From Pseudomonas putida (lineage in GTDB: Bacteria; Pseudomonadota; Gammaproteobacteria; Pseudomonadales; Pseudomonadaceae): a stretch of 64,000 bases of DNA. Position 1 is the first letter of the stretch. Every line of letters begins with the position of its first letter. Position numbers and translations under genes: made by a program. The notes below the pieces were generated by a model. It did no database searches. It was not told the origin of the DNA and saw only the letters and a program-made list of their open reading frames with translations. Below, piece by piece: positions 9,471 to 17,107 of this stretch. The stretch spans positions 6,431,887 through 6,495,886 of the forward strand of contig NZ_CP039371.1 in assembly GCF_005080685.1 (NCBI RefSeq), given 5' to 3'.

Positions 9471-11000
9471 TCAGCGCCGCCAAGCCTTGCGCAAGCGCAT
9501 CAACGCCTCGGCAATCTCCCCTTCAGGCACCGCTGCAAACCCCAGCACCAATCCAGCACGCTTATCCACAGGCACCTCGCTGTCCGGCAACCAGTATCCA
9601 CTCAATGGCGACATTTCCACGCCCACCTCTTCTGCCCTGGCCACCAGCTCCTGCTCACGTGCAAAGTTATCCACATCCACCTTCACGTGCAGCCCTGCCG
9701 CCACCTCCGGCATCGGTCCAAGACCCGCCACGTCAAACGGCCACCCCGCCTTGAGCACGTTGCGCCGGCTCAACGCCGCCTTGCGCATGCGGCGGATATG
9801 CCGCTGGAAGTGCCCCTGGGCCATGAACTCGGCCATCACGCACTGGCTGCCGACCTCCGAATGTCGAACCGCCAGTGCCCTGCCCTGGCTGAACGCCTCC
9901 ACCAGCCGCGGCGGCAGCACCAGGTAGCCCAGGCGCAGTGCCGGAAAGGCGATCTTGCCGAAGGTACCGACGTACAACACCCGCCCTCCCCGGTCCAACG
10001 CCGCCAGGGGTGACAGCGGCGCACCGCTATAGCGGTACTCGCCATCGTAGTCGTCCTCGATGATCCAGCCATCGCCGCGCTCGGCCCAGGCCAGCAACTC
10101 CAGGCGCCGCGCCAGGCTCATGGTCACTCCGGTGGGGTATTGGTGCGCCGGCGTGACATAGGCCAGCCGACAATCGGCCACCTGCGCCAGGCGGCTGCAA
10201 TCCATGCCGTCGTGGTCTACCGCTACGCCCACCACCTTGGCCCCGGCCACCGCGAAGGCGTGGCCGGCGGCTCGGTAACCCGGGTTTTCCACAGCCACCG
10301 CGTCACCAGGCTGCAACAGCAACTGTGCACAAAGGCTGATTGCCTGCTGCGCGCCACTGGTGATCACAATTTGTTCAGCCACGCACGACAAGCCCCGCGA
10401 ACGACGCAAATAAGCGGCGATCAGTTCACGCAATACCGGCTCACCCGCCGGATCGCCGTAACCGAGTTGCGCAGGATCGGGATTGCGCCAGAAACCCGCC
10501 TGCAGCTTGGCCCAGACGTCGAACGGGAACAGATCGAACGCCGGAATTCCGACACGAAAAGCGCGGGGGGCCCCGCTTTTTGGAGGCGCCAAATGGTGTT
10601 TTTTCAGCCGCCGCAGCGGCTCGCTAGTACGTGCGCCGCTGGACAAATCACCAGTATTTTCTTGCTCAAATGTGGATAAACCTGTTGATAACCCCAGGGA
10701 TAACCCTGTGGACAGTTGTGTGGATAGTTTTGGCAGGCGACTCACATAGGTGCCATCCCCTACCCGGCTTTCAATGTAGCCCTCGGCATACAACTGGTCA
10801 TAGGCGCGCACCACGCTGTTGCGCGACAACCCCAGCATGTTCGCCAGTTCACGGGTCGCCGGCAGTCGCGTCCCACTGCTCAAGCGCCCATCCAGAACCC
10901 GCGCTCGCAAGGCCTGGTAAAGCTGCTGGCTGAGGCGGCGTCGGCGGTCGAGAACGATCCCGGCAGGGTCGAATGGCAATACGAGGGGGCGTTCGCTCAT
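9471..11000 (-). CDS. MocR/GabR-type regulator (GntR wHTH + aminotransferase-like domain)
   Basis: A 509-aa protein. Residues about 15-85 are a GntR winged helix (LPATRELANMLGLSRNSVVRAYDQL); residues about 135 to the end resemble a class I aminotransferase, with the PLP lysine probably in LYVGTFGKIAFPALRLG. The 50-residue linker contains an LST(G/Q) repeat encoded by DnaA-box-like DNA (see findings). MocR regulators sense amino acids, PLP or polyamine-related compounds; the ligand here is unknown. Divergent from the PaiB-like gene with under 100 bases between, so it likely controls that gene and itself. Confidence 0.88.
   Translation of the reverse strand: MSERPLVLPFDPAGIVLDRRRRLSQQLYQALRARVLDGRLSSGTRLPATRELANMLGLSRNSVVRAYDQLYAEGYIESRVGDGTYVSRLPKLSTQLSTGLSLGLSTGLSTFEQENTGDLSSGARTSEPLRRLKKHHLAPPKSGAPRAFRVGIPAFDLFPFDVWAKLQAGFWRNPDPAQLGYGDPAGEPVLRELIAAYLRRSRGLSCVAEQIVITSGAQQAISLCAQLLLQPGDAVAVENPGYRAAGHAFAVAGAKVVGVAVDHDGMDCSRLAQVADCRLAYVTPAHQYPTGVTMSLARRLELLAWAERGDGWIIEDDYDGEYRYSGAPLSPLAALDRGGRVLYVGTFGKIAFPALRLGYLVLPPRLVEAFSQGRALAVRHSEVGSQCVMAEFMAQGHFQRHIRRMRKAALSRRNVLKAGWPFDVAGLGPMPEVAAGLHVKVDVDNFAREQELVARAEEVGVEMSPLSGYWLPDSEVPVDKRAGLVLGFAAVPEGEIAEALMRLRKAWRR
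10671..10730. repeat. 12-bp-period tandem DnaA-box-like array inside the MocR linker
   Basis: On the minus strand, five successive units (CTATCCACA, CTGTCCACA, TTATCCCTG, TTATCAACA, TTATCCACA) are separated by one codon each, giving a 12-base period and the peptide LSTQLSTGLSLGLSTGLST. The last unit (10671-10679 on the plus strand) is an exact match to the TTATCCACA DnaA consensus. Confidence 0.7.
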
Positions 11001-11089
11001 GGGATTGGACCTGTCAAAACAGTCATAAATGGCTCTTAACCTGGACCAATAGCCTGCCTAGCATGGAGCCATTCGACAAGGAACTCCGC

Positions 11090-11719
11090 ATGTACAACAG
11101 CAAACCCCATCAGGAACACGACCTCGAGCGTTTGCACCAGCACATGCAGGGCACCCGCCTGGCCATGCTGGTCAGTCACGGCGAACACGGCCTGCTGGCC
11201 ACGCACTTGCCCGTGCTGGTGGATACCCAGGAGGGCGAGTTCGGCACCGTCTACGCCCACCTGGCCCGGGCCAATCGCCAATGGCAGCACCTCGAGCGAG
11301 GCGCCGAAGCGCTGCTGGTGTTCCCAGGCGCAGACGCCTATGTCAGCCCCAGTTACTACCCAAGCAAGGCCGACAATCCCAAGGTAGTACCCACCTGGAA
11401 CTATCTGGCGGTACACGCCTATGGCCCAGCGGAAGTTATCCACAGCCCGGAGTCGCTGCTGGAGATCGTCAGCCGCCTGACCGATCGTCATGAACAGGGC
11501 CGCGAGACGCCGTGGAAGGTTTCCGACGCTCCCCGCGACTACCTCGACGCAATGCTCCGCGCCATCGTCGGCGTCCGCCTGCCCATTGCCCGCCTGCAAG
11601 GTGCGCGAAAACTCAGCCAGAACCGCTCTGCCGAGGATATCGCCGGCGTGCGCGACGGCCTGGACGCCAGCCCCGACTATCTGGATAACCAACTTGCGGC
11701 GCAGATGCGCCGACTCTGA
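11090..11719 (+). CDS. PaiB-like FMN-binding negative transcriptional regulator family protein
   Basis: A 209-aa protein of the PF04299 family with a split-barrel FMN-binding fold. Landmarks: GTRLAMLVSHG, THLPVLVD, YAHLARANRQW, YVSPSYYPSK and VPTWNYLAVHAYG, all family-typical. Start at 11090 follows AAGGA at good spacing. Despite the name, most family members are uncharacterised flavoproteins. The divergent MocR gene and two downstream GNAT genes 11 and 7 bases apart suggest an amine or amino-acid detoxifying set; B. subtilis pai likewise pairs this family with an acetyltransferase. Confidence 0.88.
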   Translation: MYNSKPHQEHDLERLHQHMQGTRLAMLVSHGEHGLLATHLPVLVDTQEGEFGTVYAHLARANRQWQHLERGAEALLVFPGADAYVSPSYYPSKADNPKVVPTWNYLAVHAYGPAEVIHSPESLLEIVSRLTDRHEQGRETPWKVSDAPRDYLDAMLRAIVGVRLPIARLQGARKLSQNRSAEDIAGVRDGLDASPDYLDNQLAAQMRRL

Positions 11720-11730
11720 AGGATAAGCCC

Positions 11731-12177
11731 ATGCCCAGCGTTACCCTGCGCCCCGTCACCGCTCAAGACCACGCCGCCTGGTTCGGCCTATGGCAGGGCT
11801 ACCTGCGTTTCTATGAAACCGAACTGGCCGATGACGTCAGCGCCAGCACCTGGCAGCGCCTGCTGGACCCGAACGAGCCTACCCATTCGGCCCTGGCCTG
11901 GGTCGATGGCAAGGCAGTCGGCATGGTCAACTGGATCTACCATCGTTCCAACTGGAGCATCGAGAATTCCTGCTACCTGCAGGACCTGTACGTGGACAGC
12001 ACGCAGCGCGGCCTGGGCATCGGTCGCCAGCTGATCGAACATGTGTACGCCACGGCCAAGGCTGCCGGCTGCATCAAGGTGCACTGGCTGACCCACGAAA
12101 CCAATGCCACCGCCATCAGCCTGTACCAGCAGGTTGCCGAGCGCCCTGGCTTCATTCAATTCCGCAAAGGGTTGTAG
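11731..12177 (+). CDS. GNAT-family N-acetyltransferase
   Basis: A 148-aa single-domain GNAT protein. The acetyl-CoA pyrophosphate loop is visible as STQRGLGIGRQLIEH (Q/RxxGxG/A) after the beta-4 strand CYLQDLYVD, and ETNATAISLYQQ follows. The gene starts 11 bases after the PaiB-like gene and shares its direction, so the two are probably co-transcribed. Substrate unknown; polyamines or amino acids are guesses from context. Confidence 0.88.
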   Translation: MPSVTLRPVTAQDHAAWFGLWQGYLRFYETELADDVSASTWQRLLDPNEPTHSALAWVDGKAVGMVNWIYHRSNWSIENSCYLQDLYVDSTQRGLGIGRQLIEHVYATAKAAGCIKVHWLTHETNATAISLYQQVAERPGFIQFRKGL

Positions 12178-12184
12178 GCCGATC

Positions 12185-12859
12185 ATGACTGACGCATTGC
12201 ACTGGAAGCCCGCTACGCCACCACTGGCGCAAACCCTTGAAGGCCGTTTCATACGCCTGGAAAAACTCGACCCTACAGGCCATGGCGATGACCTCTGGCA
12301 GGTACTTCAGGGTCCAGGCAGCGACCCGCGCCTGTGGGACTACCTGCCCTACGGCCCGTTTGCCGAGCGCAGTACGTTCGACCGTTGGCTGGAGGGCAAC
12401 GCCGCCAGCCGCGACCCGCTGTTCTATACCGTCATCGACCGTGCCAACGGCCAGGCCCAGGGCATCCTCAGCCTGCTGTCGATCGTGCCCGAACAGGGCC
12501 GCATCGAAATCGGCCACATCGCCTTTGGCGCCATCATGCAGCGCACGCCCAAGGGCACAGAAGCGATCTACCTGCTCGGCAAGTTGGGCTTCGAACTGGG
12601 CAACCGACGCCTGGAATGGAAGTGCAACAACGACAACGCCCGCTCCAAGCGTGCGGCCGAGCGCTTCGGCTTCGTCTACGAGGGCGTGTTCCGCAAGCAC
12701 ATGGTGGTCAAGGACCATAACCGAGATACGGCCTGGTACTCGATTACCGATGAGGAGTGGCCACAGGTGGCAGCAGGGTTCGAGCGGTGGTTGAGTGAGG
12801 AGAACCAGCGGCCTGGGGGGCAAATCGACAAATTGGAACACTGCCGAGCCCAGCACTGA
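12185..12859 (+). CDS. GNAT-family N-acetyltransferase (RimJ/RimL-like)
   Basis: A 224-aa protein of the Acetyltransf_3 type, longer than the preceding GNAT. It has RFIRLEKLDP near the N-terminus, an IEIGHIAFG strand, the loop MQRTPKGTEAIYLL and NDNARSKRAAERFGF, which is typical of RimL-like enzymes. ATG at 12185 lies 7 bases after the previous stop. It is the third gene of the paiB-like operon. Substrate unknown. Confidence 0.87.
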   Translation: MTDALHWKPATPPLAQTLEGRFIRLEKLDPTGHGDDLWQVLQGPGSDPRLWDYLPYGPFAERSTFDRWLEGNAASRDPLFYTVIDRANGQAQGILSLLSIVPEQGRIEIGHIAFGAIMQRTPKGTEAIYLLGKLGFELGNRRLEWKCNNDNARSKRAAERFGFVYEGVFRKHMVVKDHNRDTAWYSITDEEWPQVAAGFERWLSEENQRPGGQIDKLEHCRAQH

Positions 12860-12878
12860 AAAGCCAAGGTGCCTGCGT

Positions 12879-13157
12879 TCAAATCACCTGACGCTGGCGC
12901 CTCACTACACCCATTTGCAGGCCAAAAGGGCGAAATACTGCGTTCAACGACTTGAGTGTCGGATTACCTTCACCCTGCTCGATCTGGATGAGCGTACGCA
13001 AAGACACTTTGCACATACGCGCGAACTGGGCCTGCTGCAGGTTCGCAACGGTCACCCGCAAATGCCGCACGGCCGCGCCCAGTTCGCAGGTGCCTTGAGC
13101 AATGGCCTGCTGTACGTCATCAATGATCTGGGCACGTTGTTCCGGGGTCAGACTCAT
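12879..13157 (-). CDS. XRE-family helix-turn-helix protein (antitoxin-like)
   Basis: A 92-aa protein. The helix-turn-helix lies at about residues 42-75 (QQAQFARMCKVSLRTLIQIE, then GNPTLKSLNAVFRPFG), in the C-terminal half, preceded by a helical segment with LGAAVRHLRV. ATG at 13157 is chosen because it overlaps the stop of the upstream 87-aa gene as ATGA, implying coupling; a GTG at 13169 is the alternative. Size, coupling and the palindromes upstream of the operon fit an autoregulated toxin-antitoxin pair in which this is the DNA-binding antitoxin. Confidence 0.8.
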   Translation of the reverse strand: MSLTPEQRAQIIDDVQQAIAQGTCELGAAVRHLRVTVANLQQAQFARMCKVSLRTLIQIEQGEGNPTLKSLNAVFRPFGLQMGVVRRQRQVI

Positions 13158-13417
13158 ATCAGTTGCCACTCTTTCATACGTTTCTCCAGATGCCGCAAAG
13201 CAATGGCCGGGTGATCCATGACGGTCGCTGGTAAGCCGGATGCGCTAAGCAGATCGGGAAGTGCCAGCAATCGCGCCGCATCCTGACTCAGGCGCTCGAA
13301 CGCAAGCTGCGGATCGATCAAGTCCCCAAGGCTATTGCACGCCGCACGCCAGTCGATCTCGCCAGCACGTTCGATACCAGGGGCCCATTTGGTCGTCCGG
13401 GTAATGCCCTCTGCCAC
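13154..13417 (-). CDS. Small protein of unknown function, first gene of an XRE operon
   Basis: An 87-aa protein with a GTG start, mostly predicted helical, containing DWRAACNSLGDL, DPQLAFERLSQDAARLLALP and a C-terminal basic helix HLEKRMKEW. I do not recognise a family. It precedes and overlaps the XRE gene by four bases, the arrangement of toxin-first type II modules such as higBA. No RelE/HigB catalytic residues can be assigned with confidence, so the toxin role is inference only. Confidence 0.6.
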   Translation of the reverse strand: MAEGITRTTKWAPGIERAGEIDWRAACNSLGDLIDPQLAFERLSQDAARLLALPDLLSASGLPATVMDHPAIALRHLEKRMKEWQLI

Positions 13418-13432
13418 CTTAACAGCCTAATT

Positions 13433-13492
13433 TATGCATTTTAATGCATATTCGGGCAACTTTTCGACGTGGCACATGCATTTTACTGCACA
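13433..13492. promoter_or_regulatory. Twin palindromic operator-like sites upstream of the XRE operon
   Basis: Site 1 (13433-13450) has perfect 8-bp arms, TATGCATT and AATGCATA, separated by TT. Site 2 (13475-13492, CATGCATTTTACTGCACA) matches it at 15 of 18 positions. Start-to-start distance is exactly 42 bp, about four helical turns. They lie 16 and 58 bases upstream of the GTG start of the 87-aa gene, where an autoregulatory operator would be expected. Confidence 0.65.
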
Positions 13493-13562
13493 AAAAAGGT
13501 TCTTCACGGAATGTTGGTGAGAGCCACCAGGTGCTTGTCTTGGAGGTTGAGGTGGTTCGTAA

Positions 13563-13590
13563 ATCGAGCGCCGCGCGGGCGGCGCTCGAT
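13563..13590. repeat. 12-bp perfect hairpin
   Basis: ATCGAGCGCCGC (13563-13574) and GCGGCGCTCGAT (13579-13590) form a perfect stem with a GCGG loop and no adjacent T tract. It resembles short GC-rich palindromes dispersed in P. putida-group genomes. Confidence 0.6.
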
Positions 13591-13622
13591 CTCACAGGCG
13601 CCAAATACCTTACGGCAGGCAA

Positions 13623-13650
13623 TAAAAAAAAAGGGGAGCATCCGCCCCCC
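13623..13650 (-). terminator. Terminator of the pyruvate carboxylase operon
   Basis: Read on the minus strand, a GGGGGC...GCTCCCC stem is followed by nine T residues, about 33 bases after the pycB stop codon. Confidence 0.75.
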
Positions 13651-13682
13651 AGAGGTAAACCGTTTGTAGATGAGGGCTTCGA

Positions 13683-15491
13683 TCAGCCCTCGATCTCGAT
13701 CAGGATCTCACCCGGCGTCACGCGATCGCCCTTGGCTACGTGAATGGCCACGACCTTGCCGGCGATGGCCGCCTGGACTTCGGTCTCCATCTTCATGGCT
13801 TCGGTGATCAGTACGGCCTGGCCGGCCTTGACCATGTCGCCTTCCTTGACCAGCACATCGACGATGTTGCCAGGCATGGTGGTGCTGACGTGGCCGGGGG
13901 CACTGGCCTGCTTGCGCTTGCTGCCGCCACCGCCGACGAACTCGTTGAGCGGCTCGAACACCACTTCTTCCGGCATGCCGTCGATCGACAGGTAGAAGTG
14001 ACGCTTGCCTTCGGCCTTCACGCCCACGCCGGTGATGTCGACGCGGTAGGTCTCGCCGTGCACGTCGATGACGAACTCGGTCGGTACGCCTTCACCGCCT
14101 GGGGCGGCAACAGCGCCGGCTTCCGGGATCGGCAGCAGGGCTTCGGGGATGAGGGTGCCGGCTTCACGCTCTTCGAGGAACTTGCGGCCGATGTCCGGGA
14201 ACATGGCGAAGGTCAGCACGTCTTCTTCGCAACGGGCCAGGGCACCGATGTCGGCACGCAGCTTGGCCATCTCTGGTTTGAGCAGGTCGGCCGGGCGCAC
14301 GTCGATGACGTCTTCGCTGCCGATCGCCTGGCGGCGCAGTTGCTCGTTGACCACGCCCGGAGCCTTGCCGTAGCCACCCTGCAGGTACAGCTTCACCTCG
14401 TTGGTGATGGTCTTGTAGCGCTCGCCGGCGAGCACGTTGAAGAACGCCTGGGTACCGACGATCTGCGAAGTCGGCGTCACCAGCGGCGGGAAGCCGAGGT
14501 CTTCACGCACCCGCGGGATCTCCGCCAGCACTTCGTTCATGCGGTTGAGCGCGCCCTGCTCCTTGAGCTGGTTGGCCAGGTTGGAAATCATCCCACCCGG
14601 TACCTGGTTGACCTGCACGCGGGTATCCACGGCGGTGAACTCGCTCTCGAACTGGTGGTACTTCTTGCGCACGGCGTAGAAGTACAGGCCGATTTCCTGC
14701 AGCAGCTCCAAGTCCAGGCCGGTGTCGAACTCGCTACCCTTGAGCGCGGCGACCATCGACTCGGTGCCCGGGTGGCTGGTGCCCCAGGCGAAGCTGGAGA
14801 TGGCGGTGTCGATGTGGTCGGCACCGTTTTCCACAGCCTTGAGCTGACACATCGCGGCCAGGCCAGCGGTGTCGTGGGAGTGGATGAACACCGGCAGCGA
14901 CTGCTCGGCCTTCAGCGCCTTGACCAGCTCGCCGGTCGCGTATGGGGTCAGCAGGCCGGCCATGTCCTTGATCGCCACCGAGTCGCAACCCATGGCTTCC
15001 ATCTGCTTGGCCTGTTTGACGAAGGCGTCGATGGTGTGGACCGGGCTGGTGGTGTAGGCGATGGTGCCCTGGGCGTGCTTGCCGGCGGCCTTCACCGCTT
15101 CGATGGCCACGCGCAGGTTACGCACGTCGTTCATGGCGTCGAAGATGCGGAACACGTCGATGCCGTTGACCGCAGCCTTGGCCACGAAGGCCTTGACCAC
15201 GTCGTCGCTGTAGTGGCGGTAGCCCAGCAGGTTCTGGCCGCGCAGGAGCATCTGCAGGCGGGTGTTGGGCAGCGCGGCACGCAGCTTGCGCAGGCGCTCC
15301 CATGGGTCTTCCTTGAGGAAGCGCACGCAGGCGTCGAAGGTGGCGCCGCCCCAGACTTCCAGCGACCAGTAGCCGACCTTGTCGAGCTTGTCGCAGATCG
15401 GCAGCATGTCTTCGGTACGCATGCGGGTGGCCAGCAGGGACTGGTGGGCGTCGCGCAGGATCGTGTCGGTTACGTGGATTTTCTTGGACAT
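13683..15491 (-). CDS. pycB: Pyruvate carboxylase subunit B (carboxyltransferase + biotin carrier; OadA-like)
   Basis: A 602-aa protein. Residues about 1-300 form the TIM-barrel carboxyltransferase (RDAHQSLLATRMR near the N-terminus; HSHDTAG metal site), followed by the PYC_OADA domain and a C-terminal biotinyl domain with EAMKMET, biotin on about Lys567. It transfers CO2 from biotin to pyruvate, making oxaloacetate for anaplerosis. No membrane subunits are encoded nearby, so it is the cytosolic carboxylase rather than the sodium-pumping decarboxylase. Start at 15491 follows GAGGA; the gene follows pycA by 11 bases. Confidence 0.95.
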   Translation of the reverse strand: MSKKIHVTDTILRDAHQSLLATRMRTEDMLPICDKLDKVGYWSLEVWGGATFDACVRFLKEDPWERLRKLRAALPNTRLQMLLRGQNLLGYRHYSDDVVKAFVAKAAVNGIDVFRIFDAMNDVRNLRVAIEAVKAAGKHAQGTIAYTTSPVHTIDAFVKQAKQMEAMGCDSVAIKDMAGLLTPYATGELVKALKAEQSLPVFIHSHDTAGLAAMCQLKAVENGADHIDTAISSFAWGTSHPGTESMVAALKGSEFDTGLDLELLQEIGLYFYAVRKKYHQFESEFTAVDTRVQVNQVPGGMISNLANQLKEQGALNRMNEVLAEIPRVREDLGFPPLVTPTSQIVGTQAFFNVLAGERYKTITNEVKLYLQGGYGKAPGVVNEQLRRQAIGSEDVIDVRPADLLKPEMAKLRADIGALARCEEDVLTFAMFPDIGRKFLEEREAGTLIPEALLPIPEAGAVAAPGGEGVPTEFVIDVHGETYRVDITGVGVKAEGKRHFYLSIDGMPEEVVFEPLNEFVGGGGSKRKQASAPGHVSTTMPGNIVDVLVKEGDMVKAGQAVLITEAMKMETEVQAAIAGKVVAIHVAKGDRVTPGEILIEIEG

Positions 15492-15502
15492 TATTAGGTT
15501 CC

Positions 15503-16918
15503 TCACAGGCCTGCGTGGGCGGCGATGGCGGCGGCGATGGCCAGGGCCAGCTCTTCGGGTTTGCGCTTGATCGAGTAGTTGGTCAGTTCAGGGTGGCTTT
15601 CGACGAAGCTGGTGTTGAACTGGCCGCTACGGAATTCCGGGTTGCGCAGGATTTCCTGGTAGTACGCGGCGGTGGTCTTCACCCCTTGCACGCGCATGTC
15701 GTCCAGGGCCCGCAGGCCGCGGTCCATGGCTTCTTCCCAGGTCAATGCCCAGACCACCAGTTTCAGGCACATGGAATCGTAGAACGGCGGAATCGTGTAG
15801 CCGGTGTAGATCGCCGTATCGGTACGCACGCCCGGGCCGCCGGGGGCGTAGTAGCGGGTGATCTTGCCGAAGCTTGGCAGGAAGTTGTTCTTCGGGTCTT
15901 CGGCGTTGATCCGGAACTGCAACGCGTAGCCACGGTGCTGGATGTCTTCCTGCTTGACCGAGAGCGGCAGGCCCGAGGCGATGCGGATCTGCTCGCGGAC
16001 GATGTCGATGCCGGTGATTTCCTCGGTGATGGTGTGTTCCACCTGCACCCGGGTGTTCATTTCCATGAAGTACACCTCGCCATCGGCGAGCAGGAACTCC
16101 ACGGTACCGGCATTCTCGTAGTTCACCGCCTTGGCCGCACGCACCGCCAGGTCACCGATGTAGGCGCGCTGCTCGGGCGTGAGCTGGGGGCTCGGGGCGA
16201 TTTCGATGAGTTTCTGGTTACGGCGCTGGATCGAGCAGTCGCGCTCGAACAGGTGCACGACGTTGCCGAAGCTGTCACCGAGAATCTGCGCCTCGATGTG
16301 CTTGGGGTTGACGATGCACTTCTCGAGGAACACTTCCGCCGAACCGAAGGCCTTGGTAGCCTCGGAGATGACGCGGGGGAAGTTCTGTTCCAGCTCTTCA
16401 CGGCTGTTGCAGCGGCGAATACCACGGCCGCCGCCACCGGAGGTGGCCTTGAGCATTACCGGGTAACCGATGCGGTCGCCTTCGCTCAGGGCTTCGTGGA
16501 TGTCGGCAACGTTGCCTTCGGTACCTGGGGTGACCGGTACGCCGGCCTGGATCATGGTGCGGCGGGCTTCGGTCTTGTCGCCCATGCGGCGGATGACGTC
16601 GGCGGCCGGGCCGATGAACTTGATCCCGCGCTCGGCGCAGATCTCTGCCAGTTCGGCGTTTTCCGACAGGAAACCGTAGCCTGGGTGCAAGGCGTCACAG
16701 CCGGTTTCCACAGCGAGGTTCACCAGCTTGCGCGGGTTCAGGTAGCCGGCCAGAGGCTCGGCACCGATGCTGTAGGCCTCGTCGGCGCGCTTGACGTGCA
16801 AGGCGTGACGGTCGGCGTCGGAGTAGATCGCGACAGAGCGAATGCCCATCTCGGCGCAGGCACGCACGATCCGAACTGCGATTTCACCCCGGTTGGCGAT
16901 CAGGATTTTTTTTATCAC
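15503..16918 (-). CDS. pycA: Pyruvate carboxylase subunit A (biotin carboxylase)
   Basis: A 471-aa ATP-grasp biotin carboxylase beginning KILIANRGEIAVRI, with the Gly-rich ATP lid GGGGRGIRRC and the MEMNTRVQVEHTITEEITG segment containing catalytic Glu and Arg. It carboxylates the biotin of PycB using ATP and bicarbonate. Paired with pycB and divergent from a LysR regulator, the same arrangement as pycRAB of P. aeruginosa; hence it is not the fatty-acid enzyme AccC. Confidence 0.94.
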   Translation of the reverse strand: MIKKILIANRGEIAVRIVRACAEMGIRSVAIYSDADRHALHVKRADEAYSIGAEPLAGYLNPRKLVNLAVETGCDALHPGYGFLSENAELAEICAERGIKFIGPAADVIRRMGDKTEARRTMIQAGVPVTPGTEGNVADIHEALSEGDRIGYPVMLKATSGGGGRGIRRCNSREELEQNFPRVISEATKAFGSAEVFLEKCIVNPKHIEAQILGDSFGNVVHLFERDCSIQRRNQKLIEIAPSPQLTPEQRAYIGDLAVRAAKAVNYENAGTVEFLLADGEVYFMEMNTRVQVEHTITEEITGIDIVREQIRIASGLPLSVKQEDIQHRGYALQFRINAEDPKNNFLPSFGKITRYYAPGGPGVRTDTAIYTGYTIPPFYDSMCLKLVVWALTWEEAMDRGLRALDDMRVQGVKTTAAYYQEILRNPEFRSGQFNTSFVESHPELTNYSIKRKPEELALAIAAAIAAHAGL

Positions 16919-17025
16919 TGGAGTCTTCCCAAAGCCGTAGGAACAGACGATCCGGTTCTACCGGTCGGCGCGTGACCAGACATTGTTGGCCAGTCGCCTA
17001 TTCAAGCTAGCGCCGATGGTCGATA

Positions 17026-17045
17026 AACAAAAATCAATATTTGTT
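17026..17045. promoter_or_regulatory. Inverted repeat in the pycA-pycR divergent promoter region
   Basis: AACAAA (17026-17031) and TTTGTT (17040-17045) flank an AT-rich centre in the 189-base gap between the divergent genes. Dyads of this kind are common LysR operators. The assignment is by position and symmetry only. Confidence 0.4.
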
Positions 17046-17107
17046 AGGGGCTGTATTAGCAAAAGCTTATAGTCTGGTAACAAGCTGTTGCCGCAGGGCG
17101 GATAAAA

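Noticed and set aside
13419..13622. 67-codon minus-strand ORF just upstream of the 87-aa gene
   Set aside because: It spans the operator palindromes and the 13563-13590 hairpin, so it is probably the promoter region and not coding.
15503..16918. Calling the biotin carboxylase gene accC
   Set aside because: Its neighbour carries a pyruvate carboxyltransferase and biotinyl domain rather than AccB, and the LysR neighbour fits pycR; pyruvate carboxylase is the better call.
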